Shown: positions 7,037 to 15,970 of the stretch, piece after piece
How positions within the stretch are numbered: position 1 is the first letter of the stretch
Layout of the letters: each line of letters begins with the position of its first letter
Assembly (NCBI GenBank): GCA_003021015.1
Contig: PXRK01000078.1
Location: forward strand, 24,740-88,739
From: Halobacteriales archaeon QS_4_66_20
Lineage (GTDB): Archaea; Halobacteriota; Halobacteria; Halobacteriales; Haloarculaceae
DNA: 64,000 bases
Reading direction: 5' to 3'
Program-made: the position numbers and the translations under genes
Notes under the pieces: generated by a model
What the model was told of the DNA's origin: nothing
Seen by the model: only the letters and a program-made list of their open reading frames with translations
The model's database searches: none

Positions 7037-7705
7037 ATGAAGCGAAGAAAGCTTCTGGCTCTCGCTGGCGGGGCGGTATCGCTCGCCCTCGCCGGCTGTG
7101 CCGGAGACACCGACGAAGCGAACGGAGACAATCAAACGTCTGGGACCGATGACGAGGGCGGCGCGATGGACGACAACGCCACCGGCGACGACGCTGCCGG
7201 CGGCAACGGTGAAGACGGCACCGGCAACGGTGAAGACGGCACCGGCAGCGGCAACGAAACCGAGAACGGCGATGCCGGCGGCAACGGCGGTGCCGGCAAC
7301 GTACCCAGCGAGGTCGACGACTACCTCTCGGAGGCAAGCGAGTACAACGGCTCCCTGGAGGATATGACCGGCGAGGACGAAGCGACCGTCGAGGTCGGCG
7401 CCGGCAGCGACGGGCTGGCGTTCAGTCCCGCCGCCATCCAGGTCGATTCTGGCACGACCGTCACCTGGGAGTGGACCGGCGAAGGGGGCGCCCACAACGT
7501 CGTCCACGAAGACGGCGAGTTCGAGAGTGACCTCCAGGAAGAGGACGGCGCCACCTTCGAGCATACGTTCGAAGAGGAGGGCAACTTCCTCTACTACTGC
7601 AACCCCCACAGGAGTCAGGGGATGAAAGGTGCGGTCGTCGTCGGCAGTGGCGGTGGCGGCACCGGCGGTAACGGTGGCGACAACAGTACCGGTCGCCTGA
7701 GCTAA
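7037..7705 (+). CDS. Halocyanin-domain blue copper lipoprotein
   Basis: The 222-residue protein starts MKRRKLLALAGGAVSLALAGCAG: a twin-basic signal region and a lipobox ending at C22, so it should be lipid-anchored outside the membrane. A low-complexity Gly/Asn/Asp/Thr linker (residues 25-95) follows, with a perfect 21-bp tandem repeat at 7202-7243. The copper domain then shows ligands in GAHNVV, LYYC, NPH and GMKG. It is a small electron carrier, probably to a terminal oxidase, but no oxidase gene is nearby. It is a paralogue of the protein ending at 448. Confidence 0.92.
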   Translation: MKRRKLLALAGGAVSLALAGCAGDTDEANGDNQTSGTDDEGGAMDDNATGDDAAGGNGEDGTGNGEDGTGSGNETENGDAGGNGGAGNVPSEVDDYLSEASEYNGSLEDMTGEDEATVEVGAGSDGLAFSPAAIQVDSGTTVTWEWTGEGGAHNVVHEDGEFESDLQEEDGATFEHTFEEEGNFLYYCNPHRSQGMKGAVVVGSGGGGTGGNGGDNSTGRLS

Positions 7706-7747
7706 CTTTCAGGTAAGCCGAACCGCAGCAACTGGGTTCAGCCGGCG

Positions 7748-8812
7748 TTACAGATTGGCAGTGAGCGGCTCCGGCGGTCCGCCTGGCAACGCGTCGCGGT
7801 CGTGTGCGGCCTCGAAGTCCAGGTCAGGCCCCGCGGCGACGATCCGCGAGGGCGTCACGTCCGGATGCGTCGTGTAGTAGTGTTCTTTGATGTGGTCCAT
7901 CCGCACAGTGTCGGCGACGCCCGGCGACGCGCGGGTCGTTTTGCTCCTCGTTCGCCCGTCCTGTGGCCCCTCTCTCCGGTCGTGGCGGCCCGTCTGGTAC
8001 AGGTCCTGGAGGTACGGCCAGATGTTGTCGTACTGGTGGATGAACTGCTTGTTGCACATAAAGTGTGTGTGATACACCTGGTCGAACCGGACCAGCGTGG
8101 TGAACATGCAGACGTCGGCCTCGGTGAGGCGGTCGCCGGCGAGGTACCGCTGGTCGGCGAGCACGTCGTCCCAGCCATCGAGCGCGTCGAACAGTTCGTC
8201 GACCGCCTCGTCGTACGCCGCCTGCGTCTTTGCGAAGCCGGCGCGGTAGACGCCGTTGTTGATCGGCTCGTAGATCTCCTCGATGATCCGGTCGACTTCG
8301 TCGCGGTACCCCTCGGGGTAGAGGTCGACGTCCCTGGTCGCGACCGCGTCCATCTCGGTGTCGAGCATCCGGATGATCTCCGCCGACTCGTTGTTGACGA
8401 TTGTCTCCTCCTGTTTGTCCCACAGCACGGGCACCGTCACCCGGCAGGTCACGTCGGGATCGGCCGCGACGTACACCTCCCGGAGGTAGTCGGCGCCGTT
8501 GACCGTGTCCGGCGTGCAGCCGTCCTTCTCGGGGGTAAACTGCCAGCCGTTGTCGGCGCGGAACGGGTCGACGACGTCGACCGTGATCGCGTCTTCGAGC
8601 CCCTTGAGCGCACGGACCAGCAGCGTCCGGTGAGCCCACGGGCACGCGTAGGAGACGTACAGGTGATACCGGCCGCTCTCGGGCTGAAAACGGGCGTCCG
8701 GATCCTCGCTGATCCAGTTCCGGAACGTCGTCTCCTGTCGCTTGAACTCTCCGTCCTCGTTCGTCGACTCGTAGGTGTCTGTGTGCCACTCGCCGTCGAT
8801 TAGCTTGTTCAT
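7748..8812 (-). CDS. Glutathionyl-hydroquinone reductase-like GST
   Basis: A 354-residue member of the YqjG/ECM4 (Xi-class GST) family. The catalytic motif YACPWAHRTLLVRAL contains the nucleophilic Cys, VTVPVLWDKQEETIVNNESAEIIRML is the thioredoxin-like part, and the C-terminal helical domain ends MDHIKEHYYTTHPDVTPSRIV. Bacterial members reduce glutathionyl-hydroquinones; haloarchaea use gamma-glutamylcysteine, so the true thiol donor may differ. A 22-residue stretch rich in Arg/Gly/Asp (7925-7990) interrupts the otherwise conserved YQT-PGVADTV junction. ATG 8812 starts the conserved N-terminus MNKLIDGEW. Confidence 0.88.
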   Translation of the reverse strand: MNKLIDGEWHTDTYESTNEDGEFKRQETTFRNWISEDPDARFQPESGRYHLYVSYACPWAHRTLLVRALKGLEDAITVDVVDPFRADNGWQFTPEKDGCTPDTVNGADYLREVYVAADPDVTCRVTVPVLWDKQEETIVNNESAEIIRMLDTEMDAVATRDVDLYPEGYRDEVDRIIEEIYEPINNGVYRAGFAKTQAAYDEAVDELFDALDGWDDVLADQRYLAGDRLTEADVCMFTTLVRFDQVYHTHFMCNKQFIHQYDNIWPYLQDLYQTGRHDRREGPQDGRTRSKTTRASPGVADTVRMDHIKEHYYTTHPDVTPSRIVAAGPDLDFEAAHDRDALPGGPPEPLTANL

Positions 8813-8849
8813 ACGGTGTCGTAGGGGATTAGAGCGGATAAGAGGCAGG

Positions 8850-8885
8850 TATACAGCCGGACGTAACTCCGTACAGTGCCATGAC
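8850..8885. repeat. Half palindromic element (copy I)
   Basis: TATACAGCCGGACGTAACTC and the following 16 bp match the left 36 bp of copy F (46357 onward) with few changes, but no inverted partner follows. It lies just upstream of the GST gene in a divergent promoter region. Confidence 0.55.
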
Positions 8886-9008
8886 GCCACCAGCGGAGCC
8901 ACACCGCCCCGGATACCGATGGATGTCAGGGGCTGTAGTTATCAGATATCGCAATCCGGGCCAAACGCTTATACAGGTTCTAAGCACACTACTCGCTCAA
9001 ACAGAGTG

Positions 9009-9090
9009 ATAGTGATTATCGTGACTGTTTACCGGGTCGACCGCACGCCGTCGCGCGGTCGATTCTGGAACGACTCACAATAATCACCAT
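9009..9090. repeat. Palindromic element, copy C (82 bp)
   Basis: Arms ATAGTGATTATCGTGA (9009-9024) and, on the other strand, ATGGTGATTATTGTGA (9075-9090) match at 14 of 16 positions. The inner box GTGACTGTTTACCG follows the left arm. With copy I it fills the 398-bp region between the GST gene and the divergent sensor kinase; nothing else recognisable is seen there apart from a TATA-like GCTTATACA near 8965. Confidence 0.7.
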
Positions 9091-9210
9091 GAGAGTTGCG
9101 AGAGCGTGCCGGAACGGCCGCGTGACGGCGTGCGATCACTCCGGACGCTCTCGCGCCCCTCGCCGTGAGCGAAACGACCCGAGCGACAGGCTGTACGGAG
9201 GGTAAAAGAG

Positions 9211-11427
9211 ATGGCATGGCAATCGACCCCATGGGCCGACCCGCTGTTAGCCGCGACAGTCGTCTCGGGCTCGCTGGCCGTCTTCGGCCTCCTGTATGTG
9301 CTGTCGATCCGCCGGGATCGCCGGGTGGTGGCGTTCGCGACGGTGATGGTGGCGGCTGCCGTCTGGACGCTGGGGTACTCCTTCCAGTTCGCCAGCGCGA
9401 CGCTTCCGGAGAAGCTCCAGTGGGCGCTTGTCTCGATGATGGGCGAAGCGGTGGTACCGACGGCGTGGTTCACGTTCGCGGCGGCGTACGCGGGGTACGA
9501 CGAGTGGCTCCGGCCCCGGGTACTCGCGGCACTGTGGGTGGTACCGGTCATGACGGTCCTGCTGGCCGCGACCAACAGCGTCCACGGGCTGGTCTGGGCA
9601 GGTGCGGCGCTGGGCGAGGCTCCTGACGGCGCGTATCTGGTCCTCGAACGGGCTGGCGGGCCGTGGCTGCTCGTCCATGGCGCGTACTCCTACTTTGTCG
9701 CCGCGGCCGGAGTCGTGGTGATTATCGGTCTGATCGAGCGGTCACGGCACGTGTACCGGGGGCAGGCACTCGTGCTGTTCGGGGGGGGTTTCGTCGCAGC
9801 CGCGGCCCACATGGCGTCGCTCGCGGAGGCGGGCCCCGCGGCGGCCGTCGACCTGACCGGCCCGTCGCTGTCCGTCCTCGGTATCGCGTTCGCGATCGGG
9901 ATCTTCCGGTACCGGATGTTCGACCTGGTCCCAGTCGCCCGCGCCTCGATTATCGAGAACATGGGCGAAGGGTACGTCCTCCTGGACCGGGGCGGTGAGG
10001 TCGTCGACGTCAACGCGGCGGCACGGTCGCTGTTGGGCGGCGAGGACGGCCGCCTCATCGGCCGGCCAGCACGGGAGGTGTTCGAGGTAGATCTGGCGGT
10101 CCTGAACGAGTTCGACAACGAGGCGACGGCCGCGACAGTCGCGATCGACGATGAGCCGACGGCCTCAACGGCCGCGATGGAGGACGGCACTGCGACCAGC
10201 GGGGACGTGGGCCGGCGGTACCTCGAGCTGACAGTGTCAGCCATCGAGGCGGACGGGGTTGCGGGGCGGTTCCTCTGGGTCCGGGACGTGACCGACCGCA
10301 TCCGCCTCGAACGCCGGTTCCAGACGCTCATCGAGCGCTCCTCGGACGTGGTGTTCCGCCTCGACGAGGACGGCATCGTCAGGTACGCGAGCCCGTCGAT
10401 CCGCCGGGTCCTCGGCTACGAGCCGGCCGACCTCGAGGACGACCTCGCCTTCGAGGAACTGCTGGTCGACGACCGCGGGGAGGGTGATCGCGAGGAGCGC
10501 GAGGACGGGGACCGGACGGCACTGGACCGCCACGCCACGGCGACGGAGACCTGGAAGCGGCTGGTGGGCGGCGACGCGGACAGCGACACCGTCCGGTTCG
10601 AGGTGCAGCTCCGGACCGCGGCCGGCGAGGTCCGGTTCATCGAGGCCGTCGCCCGCTACCTCGTCGACGACCCGGCAGTCGGGGGGATCGTCATCAACGC
10701 CAGGGATGTGACCGAGCGCACCGAACAGGAGCTGGAGCTGCTCCGGACAAACGAGCGCCTCGACCAGTTCGCGAGCCTGGTCGGCCACGACCTGCGGAAC
10801 CCGCTCAACGTCGCGACCGGCCACCTCGAAATGGCGATGGAGACCGGCGACACGGACTCGCTGGAGACGGTCCGCGAACAGCACCAGCGCATGGAGGCGA
10901 TGATCGAGGACCTTCTCTCGCTGGCCCGCGAGGGACGGACCGTCGAGGATCCGTCGCCGGTCGCGCTCGCGGCGGCCGCCCGCCAGGCCTGGTCGACCGT
11001 CGACACCCGCGGCGCGTCGCTCGCGGTCGACGCCGATGCCGAGGTACTGGCCGACGAGTCCCGGCTGTACAACCTTTTCGAGAACCTGTTCCGGAATGCG
11101 GTCGAACACGGCCCCGGTGGCGGCGAGAACGGCATCGAGCCGGCCGATCTCACCGTCAGGGTCGAGGCGGTCCCGGGAGGGTTCGCCGTCGGCGACGACG
11201 GCGTCGGCATTCCGGCGGGGAAACGCGAGCAGGTGCTGGAGTCAGGATACACGACGCGGTCGGGCAACACCGGGTTCGGGCTCGCCATCGTCGAGGAGGT
11301 CGCCGCGGCACACGGCTGGGGCGTCAGCGTGACCGAGAACGCAGACGGCGGCGCACGGTTCGAATTCACCGGCGTCGACCGGCCGACCGCCACGGCGCCC
11401 GACGCCGCGAACGGGGAGGTTGACTGA
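9211..11427 (+). CDS. Membrane sensor histidine kinase (7TM-PAS-PAS)
   Basis: 738 residues. Residues 1-235 form about seven membrane helices of the 7TM histidine-kinase sensor type. PAS-like domains follow at about 245-360 and 370-500, with low-complexity insertions in each. The HisKA helix contains the phospho-accepting His in VGHDLRNPLN (H526). The ATPase domain shows the N box (NLFENLFRNAVEHG), G1 box DDGVGIP (662-668) and G2 box GFGLAIVEE. There is no receiver domain and no response regulator gene nearby, as is common in haloarchaea. The BCCT transporter gene starts 2 bp after its stop, so the kinase may sense osmolarity or control uptake. Confidence 0.93.
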   Translation: MAWQSTPWADPLLAATVVSGSLAVFGLLYVLSIRRDRRVVAFATVMVAAAVWTLGYSFQFASATLPEKLQWALVSMMGEAVVPTAWFTFAAAYAGYDEWLRPRVLAALWVVPVMTVLLAATNSVHGLVWAGAALGEAPDGAYLVLERAGGPWLLVHGAYSYFVAAAGVVVIIGLIERSRHVYRGQALVLFGGGFVAAAAHMASLAEAGPAAAVDLTGPSLSVLGIAFAIGIFRYRMFDLVPVARASIIENMGEGYVLLDRGGEVVDVNAAARSLLGGEDGRLIGRPAREVFEVDLAVLNEFDNEATAATVAIDDEPTASTAAMEDGTATSGDVGRRYLELTVSAIEADGVAGRFLWVRDVTDRIRLERRFQTLIERSSDVVFRLDEDGIVRYASPSIRRVLGYEPADLEDDLAFEELLVDDRGEGDREEREDGDRTALDRHATATETWKRLVGGDADSDTVRFEVQLRTAAGEVRFIEAVARYLVDDPAVGGIVINARDVTERTEQELELLRTNERLDQFASLVGHDLRNPLNVATGHLEMAMETGDTDSLETVREQHQRMEAMIEDLLSLAREGRTVEDPSPVALAAAARQAWSTVDTRGASLAVDADAEVLADESRLYNLFENLFRNAVEHGPGGGENGIEPADLTVRVEAVPGGFAVGDDGVGIPAGKREQVLESGYTTRSGNTGFGLAIVEEVAAAHGWGVSVTENADGGARFEFTGVDRPTATAPDAANGEVD

Positions 11428-11429
11428 CC

Positions 11430-13289
11430 GTGGGGATAGCCCGGGTCGCGGGCGAACTGGACCGCGAGGGGTCGCGGGTACTCTGGGTGTTGCTGTGCCT
11501 CTCGGTGTCGCTCGTCACCGGGACGCTCGTCGGTGCCGCGTTTCTGCTGCCGGGGACGGTCGGTGCGCTCATCAGCGGCCGGGCGCTGCTCGCGCTGGGG
11601 CTGACGTTCGTCGGCGGCGGGCTGGCGCTGATCGCCATCCTCCCGGGATCGGAGCCTGACCGCCGCGGCGTCGGGGGGACCGGATCGGGGTCGACCGGAA
11701 CTGCTGTGGAGGGGGATGCGAGACCGGATGCACCGGCGGGAACCGGGCCGGTGCCCCAGCGGGTGCGCGCGATCAGGAGTGAGATCGACTGGGGGGTCAC
11801 GCTCCCAGCCGTCGTGATCGCTCTTCTGGTCGCTGGCGGGTTCGCCCTCGCGCCGGCCCGGACCACGTGGCTGGTCGAGCGCCTCGAGTCGCTCGTGCTC
11901 GTGACCGGCCGGCCGCTGTTGCACGGGGCGATGTTCGCGTTCGTGCTGGGCGTGCTCTGGCTGGCACTTGGCGCCTCAGGGCGGATCAGGCTCGGCGGGC
12001 CGGACGCGACGCCGGAGTACTCGACGCCCGTCTACGTGGCGATGCTGTTCTCGGCTGGCATCGCGGCCGGCATCGTCTTCTGGGGCCCCGCCGAGGCGCT
12101 GTTTCATTACCACAGCGTGCCGCCGTTCGTCGAGGCCGACGCCCGCTCGGACGCGGCTGTCGTCGGCGCGCTCCGGACGACGCTGTTCCACTGGGGCATC
12201 TCGGCGTGGTCGGCCTACCTCGTCGTTGCCCTCCCGGTGGCGTACGCGGTGTACAACCGGGGCGCGCGGTTCCGCGTCTCCGCGATGCTCGCGCCGCTTC
12301 TGGGGACCGAGGTCGTCGACTCACGCGCCGGGACGGTCGTCGACGTGCTCGCCGTGCTCGCGACGCTGGGTGGGCTGTCGACGACACTCGGTTTTCTGGC
12401 GACCCAGTTTCTCACAGGCATCGAGTTCCGCTGGGCAGTTGCACTCGGATCCACCGGTCGGGCGCTGTTCGTCGCCGGGATCACGCTGCTGGTCGTCGTC
12501 TCGGTCACCGCGGGGGTCGGCCGCGGGATGCGCCGCCTGTCGGTGCTCAACACGGCCGTCTTCGGGGCCGTCCTCGTTGGCGTCGCGGTCGCCGGCCCGA
12601 CGCTGTTCGTCGCCGAAATCGGGGGTCGCGCCGCGGTCGGCTACCTCCTCGAGTTCGTCCCGATGAGCCTCACAGTCGGTGAGGTGTCGCTGGCGGGCGA
12701 CGCCGCGGCCGAGGCCGACGGCTGGCTCGCGGGGTGGACGACGTTCTACTGGGCGTGGTGGCTCTCGTGGGCGCCGTTCGTCGGGCTGTTCATCGCCCGC
12801 ATCTCCAGGGGCCGCCGGATCCGGACGGTCGTGCTCGGAGCCGGCGTCGTCACGTCGCTGGCGACGCTGTCGTGGTTCGTCGTCGTCGGCGGCTCGGCGC
12901 TGGCGGTCCAGCACGGCGGCCGAGCGGACCTGCTCGGCGCCGTCTTCGACGTTGACGCCGCGGTCGCGGGCTACCCGCTGTTCGACGCGCTCCCGTTCGG
13001 CGTCCTCCTGTTGATCCCGTTTCTCCTCCTGGTGCTCACGTTTTTCGTCACCTCCGCCGACGCTGCCGTCCGGAGCCTCGCCCTGCTGACGGCGGACGGC
13101 GACAGCCCGTCGGTCGCGCTCCAGGTCGCCCTCGCCGCGAGCATCGGCGTCATCGCGACGGCCCTGCTGCTGTTCGGCGAGGGCGTGCTCGTCCAGACGG
13201 CCGCCGTCATCACTGGCGGCCCGTTCGCCGTCCTCGGCCTGCTCGGGGTCGGCGGGCTGATCGTCGCAGTCCGCCGGAACGACCAGTGA
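11430..13289 (+). CDS. BCCT-family (betaine/carnitine/choline) transporter
   Basis: A 619-residue membrane protein beginning with GTG at 11430. About twelve helices are visible after an extra N-terminal pair, and the BCCT signature region reads TTFYWAWWLSWAPFVGLFIARISRGR in overlapping pieces at roughly residues 430-455. Family members import glycine betaine or related compatible solutes with Na+ or H+, which suits a halophile. Two bases separate it from the sensor kinase stop, so both are one transcript. A disordered Gly/Thr-rich segment lies at residues 85-105. Substrate is inferred from family only. Confidence 0.92.
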   Translation: MGIARVAGELDREGSRVLWVLLCLSVSLVTGTLVGAAFLLPGTVGALISGRALLALGLTFVGGGLALIAILPGSEPDRRGVGGTGSGSTGTAVEGDARPDAPAGTGPVPQRVRAIRSEIDWGVTLPAVVIALLVAGGFALAPARTTWLVERLESLVLVTGRPLLHGAMFAFVLGVLWLALGASGRIRLGGPDATPEYSTPVYVAMLFSAGIAAGIVFWGPAEALFHYHSVPPFVEADARSDAAVVGALRTTLFHWGISAWSAYLVVALPVAYAVYNRGARFRVSAMLAPLLGTEVVDSRAGTVVDVLAVLATLGGLSTTLGFLATQFLTGIEFRWAVALGSTGRALFVAGITLLVVVSVTAGVGRGMRRLSVLNTAVFGAVLVGVAVAGPTLFVAEIGGRAAVGYLLEFVPMSLTVGEVSLAGDAAAEADGWLAGWTTFYWAWWLSWAPFVGLFIARISRGRRIRTVVLGAGVVTSLATLSWFVVVGGSALAVQHGGRADLLGAVFDVDAAVAGYPLFDALPFGVLLLIPFLLLVLTFFVTSADAAVRSLALLTADGDSPSVALQVALAASIGVIATALLLFGEGVLVQTAAVITGGPFAVLGLLGVGGLIVAVRRNDQ

Positions 13290-13296
13290 AGATCCG

Positions 13297-13680
13297 TCAC
13301 TCCTCCCGCGAGGAGAGATACACGACCAGCAAGTACAGGATCCCGAGCAGGCGGGCGGCGGGTTCGACCCACGACCGCAGCCGGAGTTCTTCGGGGTTGT
13401 CGTAGGCAAACGCCTGGCTAAGGCGGATGAGCGGCCTGGGGTAGACCGCAGCCACGAGGCCGGCGAGGGTGAGCGCGCTGCTTGTCAGCGGCGACCGCTC
13501 GCGGCCGCGGACGAGCACCCAGACGAACAGGAGTCCCTCGAGTCGCGCGAGGACGTTCCCCAGCGGCCGGAGGCGTGCCTCATCGGGGTTCTCCAGCCCA
13601 ATGCGCTCGCAGGCGTCGATGATCGGCCTCGGTTTGATGATCTCGACGATGCCGAACGCGACCAGGAGTTTGCGGAGCAT
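13297..13680 (-). CDS. Small haloarchaeal membrane protein
   Basis: 127 residues from ATG 13680. The sequence contains an internally repeated pattern: IIKPRPIIDACERIGLENPDEARLR and later VYPRPLIRLSQAFAYDNPEELRLRS, each followed by a hydrophobic helix (LEGLLFVWVLV and ARLLGILYLLVVYL). This suggests a duplicated helix-loop unit. No function is recognised. It is convergent with the transporter gene, 7 bp from its stop. Several upstream in-frame ATGs exist but they read across the uL16 promoter region, so the shorter start is preferred. Confidence 0.75.
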   Translation of the reverse strand: MLRKLLVAFGIVEIIKPRPIIDACERIGLENPDEARLRPLGNVLARLEGLLFVWVLVRGRERSPLTSSALTLAGLVAAVYPRPLIRLSQAFAYDNPEELRLRSWVEPAARLLGILYLLVVYLSSREE

Positions 13681-13780
13681 ACCCGATGCTACGCCAGTCG
13701 GTATCATATGACTGGCGCTCCATCGGCGTGGTTCGAAGGGTTTATTCGCGTTCTCGGCCACGTTCCGCCAAGAACCCACC

Positions 13781-14311
13781 ATGTCAGAGAAACCAGCGTC
13801 GATGTACCGGGACATCGACAAGCCCGCGTACACCCGCCGGGAGTACATCACGGGGATTCCCGGCTCGAAGATCGCACAGTACAAGATGGGCAACAGGGAG
13901 GCCGAGGGCGACGACTACCCGATCCAGATCTCGCTCGTCGTCGAGGAGAGCGTCCAGATCCGGCATGGCTCGCTGGAGGCGGCGCGGCTGTCGGCCAACC
14001 GCCACCTGATCCAGGAGCTCGGCGAGGGCAACTACAAGATGATCCTCCGGAAGTTCCCCCACCAGGTGCTCCGGGAGAACAAGCAGGCGACCGGCGCGGG
14101 TGCGGACCGCGTCTCCGACGGGATGCGCCAGTCCTTTGGCAAGATCGTCGGCACCGCCGCCCGGATGCAGTCGGGCGAACGCCTGTTCACGGCGTGGTGC
14201 GAGCCCGAGCAGGCCGAGGCCGTCAAGGAAGCCTACCGGCGCGCGTACAACAAGATCACCCCCCCCTGCCGGATCAACGTCGAGCGTGGCGAAGAGCTGC
14301 TGATCGCGTAA
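13781..14311 (+). CDS. rpl10e: Ribosomal protein uL16 (archaeal L10e)
   Basis: A 176-residue protein with the archaeal/eukaryotic L10e form of uL16: [20 protein letters not shown] at the N-terminus, [19 protein letters not shown], then [15 protein letters not shown], and [11 protein letters not shown] near the C-terminus. It sits near the tRNA-binding cleft of the large subunit and is needed for subunit maturation. It stands as a single gene with a TATA-like GTTTATTC about 40 bp upstream (near 13739). Confidence 0.96.
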   Translation: MSEKPASMYRDIDKPAYTRREYITGIPGSKIAQYKMGNREAEGDDYPIQISLVVEESVQIRHGSLEAARLSANRHLIQELGEGNYKMILRKFPHQVLRENKQATGAGADRVSDGMRQSFGKIVGTAARMQSGERLFTAWCEPEQAEAVKEAYRRAYNKITPPCRINVERGEELLIA

Positions 14312-14389
14312 ACTACTCCGCGCTACCGCTTGCTGAATCATCGGTCTTCTCGACAGCGTTTTACTCCTCGCGTCCTCACCGTGTAGCCG

Positions 14390-15280
14390 ATGCTCCGGCT
14401 GGCCGTCGCAACGAACGCCGAAACCTACGAGCGGATGCAGACACCGCTGGCTGACCGCGGAATCGAGGCCGAGGTGATCGAAACCGCAGAGCGGTCGATC
14501 CACGTCACCGACGGCGATGCGAACGGGGCAGGCCAGTTCGGCGACTCCTTCGACGTCGGGTTCGTGTTCCCGCCGCGGCTGGCGGAGGGCGGCGTCGCCG
14601 ACGCGCTGCTGGACGTCCCGTGGGTCAACGACCGCGAGTGTGTTCTGCGCTCCCGGCAGAAAGGCGAGACGCTGGCGCGGCTCTCGCGGGCGGGCTTGCC
14701 GACCCCGGAGACAGTCGTGGTCTCGAACCCTGCCGACGAGACCGTACTGAAAGGCGTTTTCGCGGAGTTCGAGCCGCCGGTGGTGGTGAAGCCGAACGCG
14801 ACGACCCGCGGGACGGGCGTGGCGCTGGCGGAGGATCTGGACTCGTTTCTGGGGATCTGTGACTACCTGGATCTGGTGCACGACTACCGGGCGACCGGCG
14901 ACCAGTCGTTTCTTGTCCAGGAGTTTCTGCCCGACGCGCGGGACTTCCGGGTGATGCTGATCGACGGCGAAGTAGTGGGAGCGGTCGAGCGTCGACTACC
15001 CGAGGAGGCGCTGTCGGCCGGCCAGTGGAAGCACAACGTCCACCGCGGCGCGGCGGCGACTGGGGTGGATCTGGATGAGGGGTTAGGCGAGGAAGCGCGG
15101 CGGATCGTCGAGGCCGCTACCGAGGCACTGGAGATCCCCTGGCTCGGCGTGGACCTGCTGGTGACCGACGACCGGATCGTCGTCAACGAGACGAACGCCC
15201 GGCCGACGATCGACGAGGCGACGAAGTACGAGCCGGGGTTCTGGGACAATCTGGCGTCGTTGATCCGGGCGCAGATGTGA
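14390..15280 (+). CDS. RimK-like ATP-grasp ligase
   Basis: 296 residues with an ATP-grasp core: PPVVVKPNATTRGTGVAL (ATP-binding loop), FLVQEFLPDARDFRVMLIDG, the amine/metal region WLGVDLLVTDDRIVVNETNARP at the end. The pattern is that of RimK/LysX alpha-amino-acid ligases, which join an amino acid (often glutamate) to a carboxyl group. No LysW carrier is nearby, so the substrate is open; candidates are cofactor F420 polyglutamylation or a protein-modifying role. A TTTTACTC element precedes the ATG by about 30 bp. Confidence 0.85.
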   Translation: MLRLAVATNAETYERMQTPLADRGIEAEVIETAERSIHVTDGDANGAGQFGDSFDVGFVFPPRLAEGGVADALLDVPWVNDRECVLRSRQKGETLARLSRAGLPTPETVVVSNPADETVLKGVFAEFEPPVVVKPNATTRGTGVALAEDLDSFLGICDYLDLVHDYRATGDQSFLVQEFLPDARDFRVMLIDGEVVGAVERRLPEEALSAGQWKHNVHRGAAATGVDLDEGLGEEARRIVEAATEALEIPWLGVDLLVTDDRIVVNETNARPTIDEATKYEPGFWDNLASLIRAQM

Positions 15281-15295
15281 TACGCAGGACCGTAT

Positions 15296-15350
15296 ATACG
15301 GTTGTTCGTAATGACGAGGCAGTCCCGAAAATACTCACGAACTACCGTAT
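15296..15350. repeat. Palindromic element, short copy D (55 bp)
   Basis: Arms ATACGGTTGTTCGTAA (15296-15311) and, on the other strand, ATACGGTAGTTCGTGA (15335-15350) match at 14 of 16 positions. Its minus-strand inner sequence GTGAGTATTTTCGG resembles GTGATTATTTTCGG of copy A. The element is about half the usual length and ends 6 bp before the stop codon of the minus-strand gene at 15356. Confidence 0.7.
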
Positions 15351-15355
15351 CAGTA

Positions 15356-15481
15356 TCAGGTCAGAATGACGAACACCGCGAGGCCGATCGCGATGAACAA
15401 CGTCAGAACGATCCACCCGACCAAGATCATCGAGACGTGTTTGACGTACGTTTCGTTGTCGTCTGCGGGCATGAGTTCCAT
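15356..15481 (-). CDS. 41-residue single-helix membrane protein
   Basis: A short gene reading MELMPADDNETYVKHVSM then a single membrane helix (ILVGWIVLTLFIAIGLAVFVI) and LT. The charged, acidic N-terminus and clean hydrophobic helix look like a real membrane miniprotein rather than chance, and the codon use is normal for the genome. Such single-helix proteins can be oxidase or transporter accessory subunits, but I cannot assign one. The gene lies between the ATP-grasp gene and Hsp20, and its stop lies 6 bp from palindromic copy D. Confidence 0.6.
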   Translation of the reverse strand: MELMPADDNETYVKHVSMILVGWIVLTLFIAIGLAVFVILT

Positions 15482-15574
15482 TGTTGGGAGAGTGTTCAGC
15501 CCGGGCGTATAAAAAGCATCCCGAACGCTGGGTGGAGACGCCGCTGTGTGACCGCACGACCGCCACGAGTGCCG

Positions 15575-15970
15575 TCAGATGTCGATGCTCGTCGAGTCGT
15601 CGGCGCGGTCGAAGACGACCTCCAGGACGCCGTTGTTGTAGGTGGCGCTGGCGGAGTGTTCGTCGACCGTCGCCGGCAGCGAGACGCGCTCGCGGTACTC
15701 GCGGTTGTTGCCGGCAGCCCGCAGATTCAGCGTGGTGCCGTCACACTGGAGGTCGATGTCCTCCCTGTCGACGCCGGGGATGTCTGCGACGATCCGGACC
15801 TCGTCGTCGCTCTCGTGGATGTCCATGTGGACGTCCCGGCCGCTGTCGGTGTGGCTGCCGGTCCCCCCCTCGAAGTGGAACTCGGCGTTGCCGCCCATCA
15901 TTTCGTTCATCATCCGCTCGATCTCGCTGAACAGATCGTCGAACGGGTCGTCGCGGTCGTCGTCTCTCAT
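15575..15970 (-). CDS. Hsp20/alpha-crystallin small heat shock protein
   Basis: 131 residues. The alpha-crystallin domain runs from about residue 45 to the end (VHMDIHESDDEVRIVADIPG, then the family's conserved RERVSLPATVDE and YNNGVLEVVF). The N-terminal part contains a Met-rich helix (IERMMNEMMGG). The C-terminal TSIDI tail provides the I-x-I docking motif for oligomer assembly. These ATP-independent chaperones hold unfolding proteins in the cytoplasm. Monocistronic. Confidence 0.93.
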   Translation of the reverse strand: MRDDDRDDPFDDLFSEIERMMNEMMGGNAEFHFEGGTGSHTDSGRDVHMDIHESDDEVRIVADIPGVDREDIDLQCDGTTLNLRAAGNNREYRERVSLPATVDEHSASATYNNGVLEVVFDRADDSTSIDI

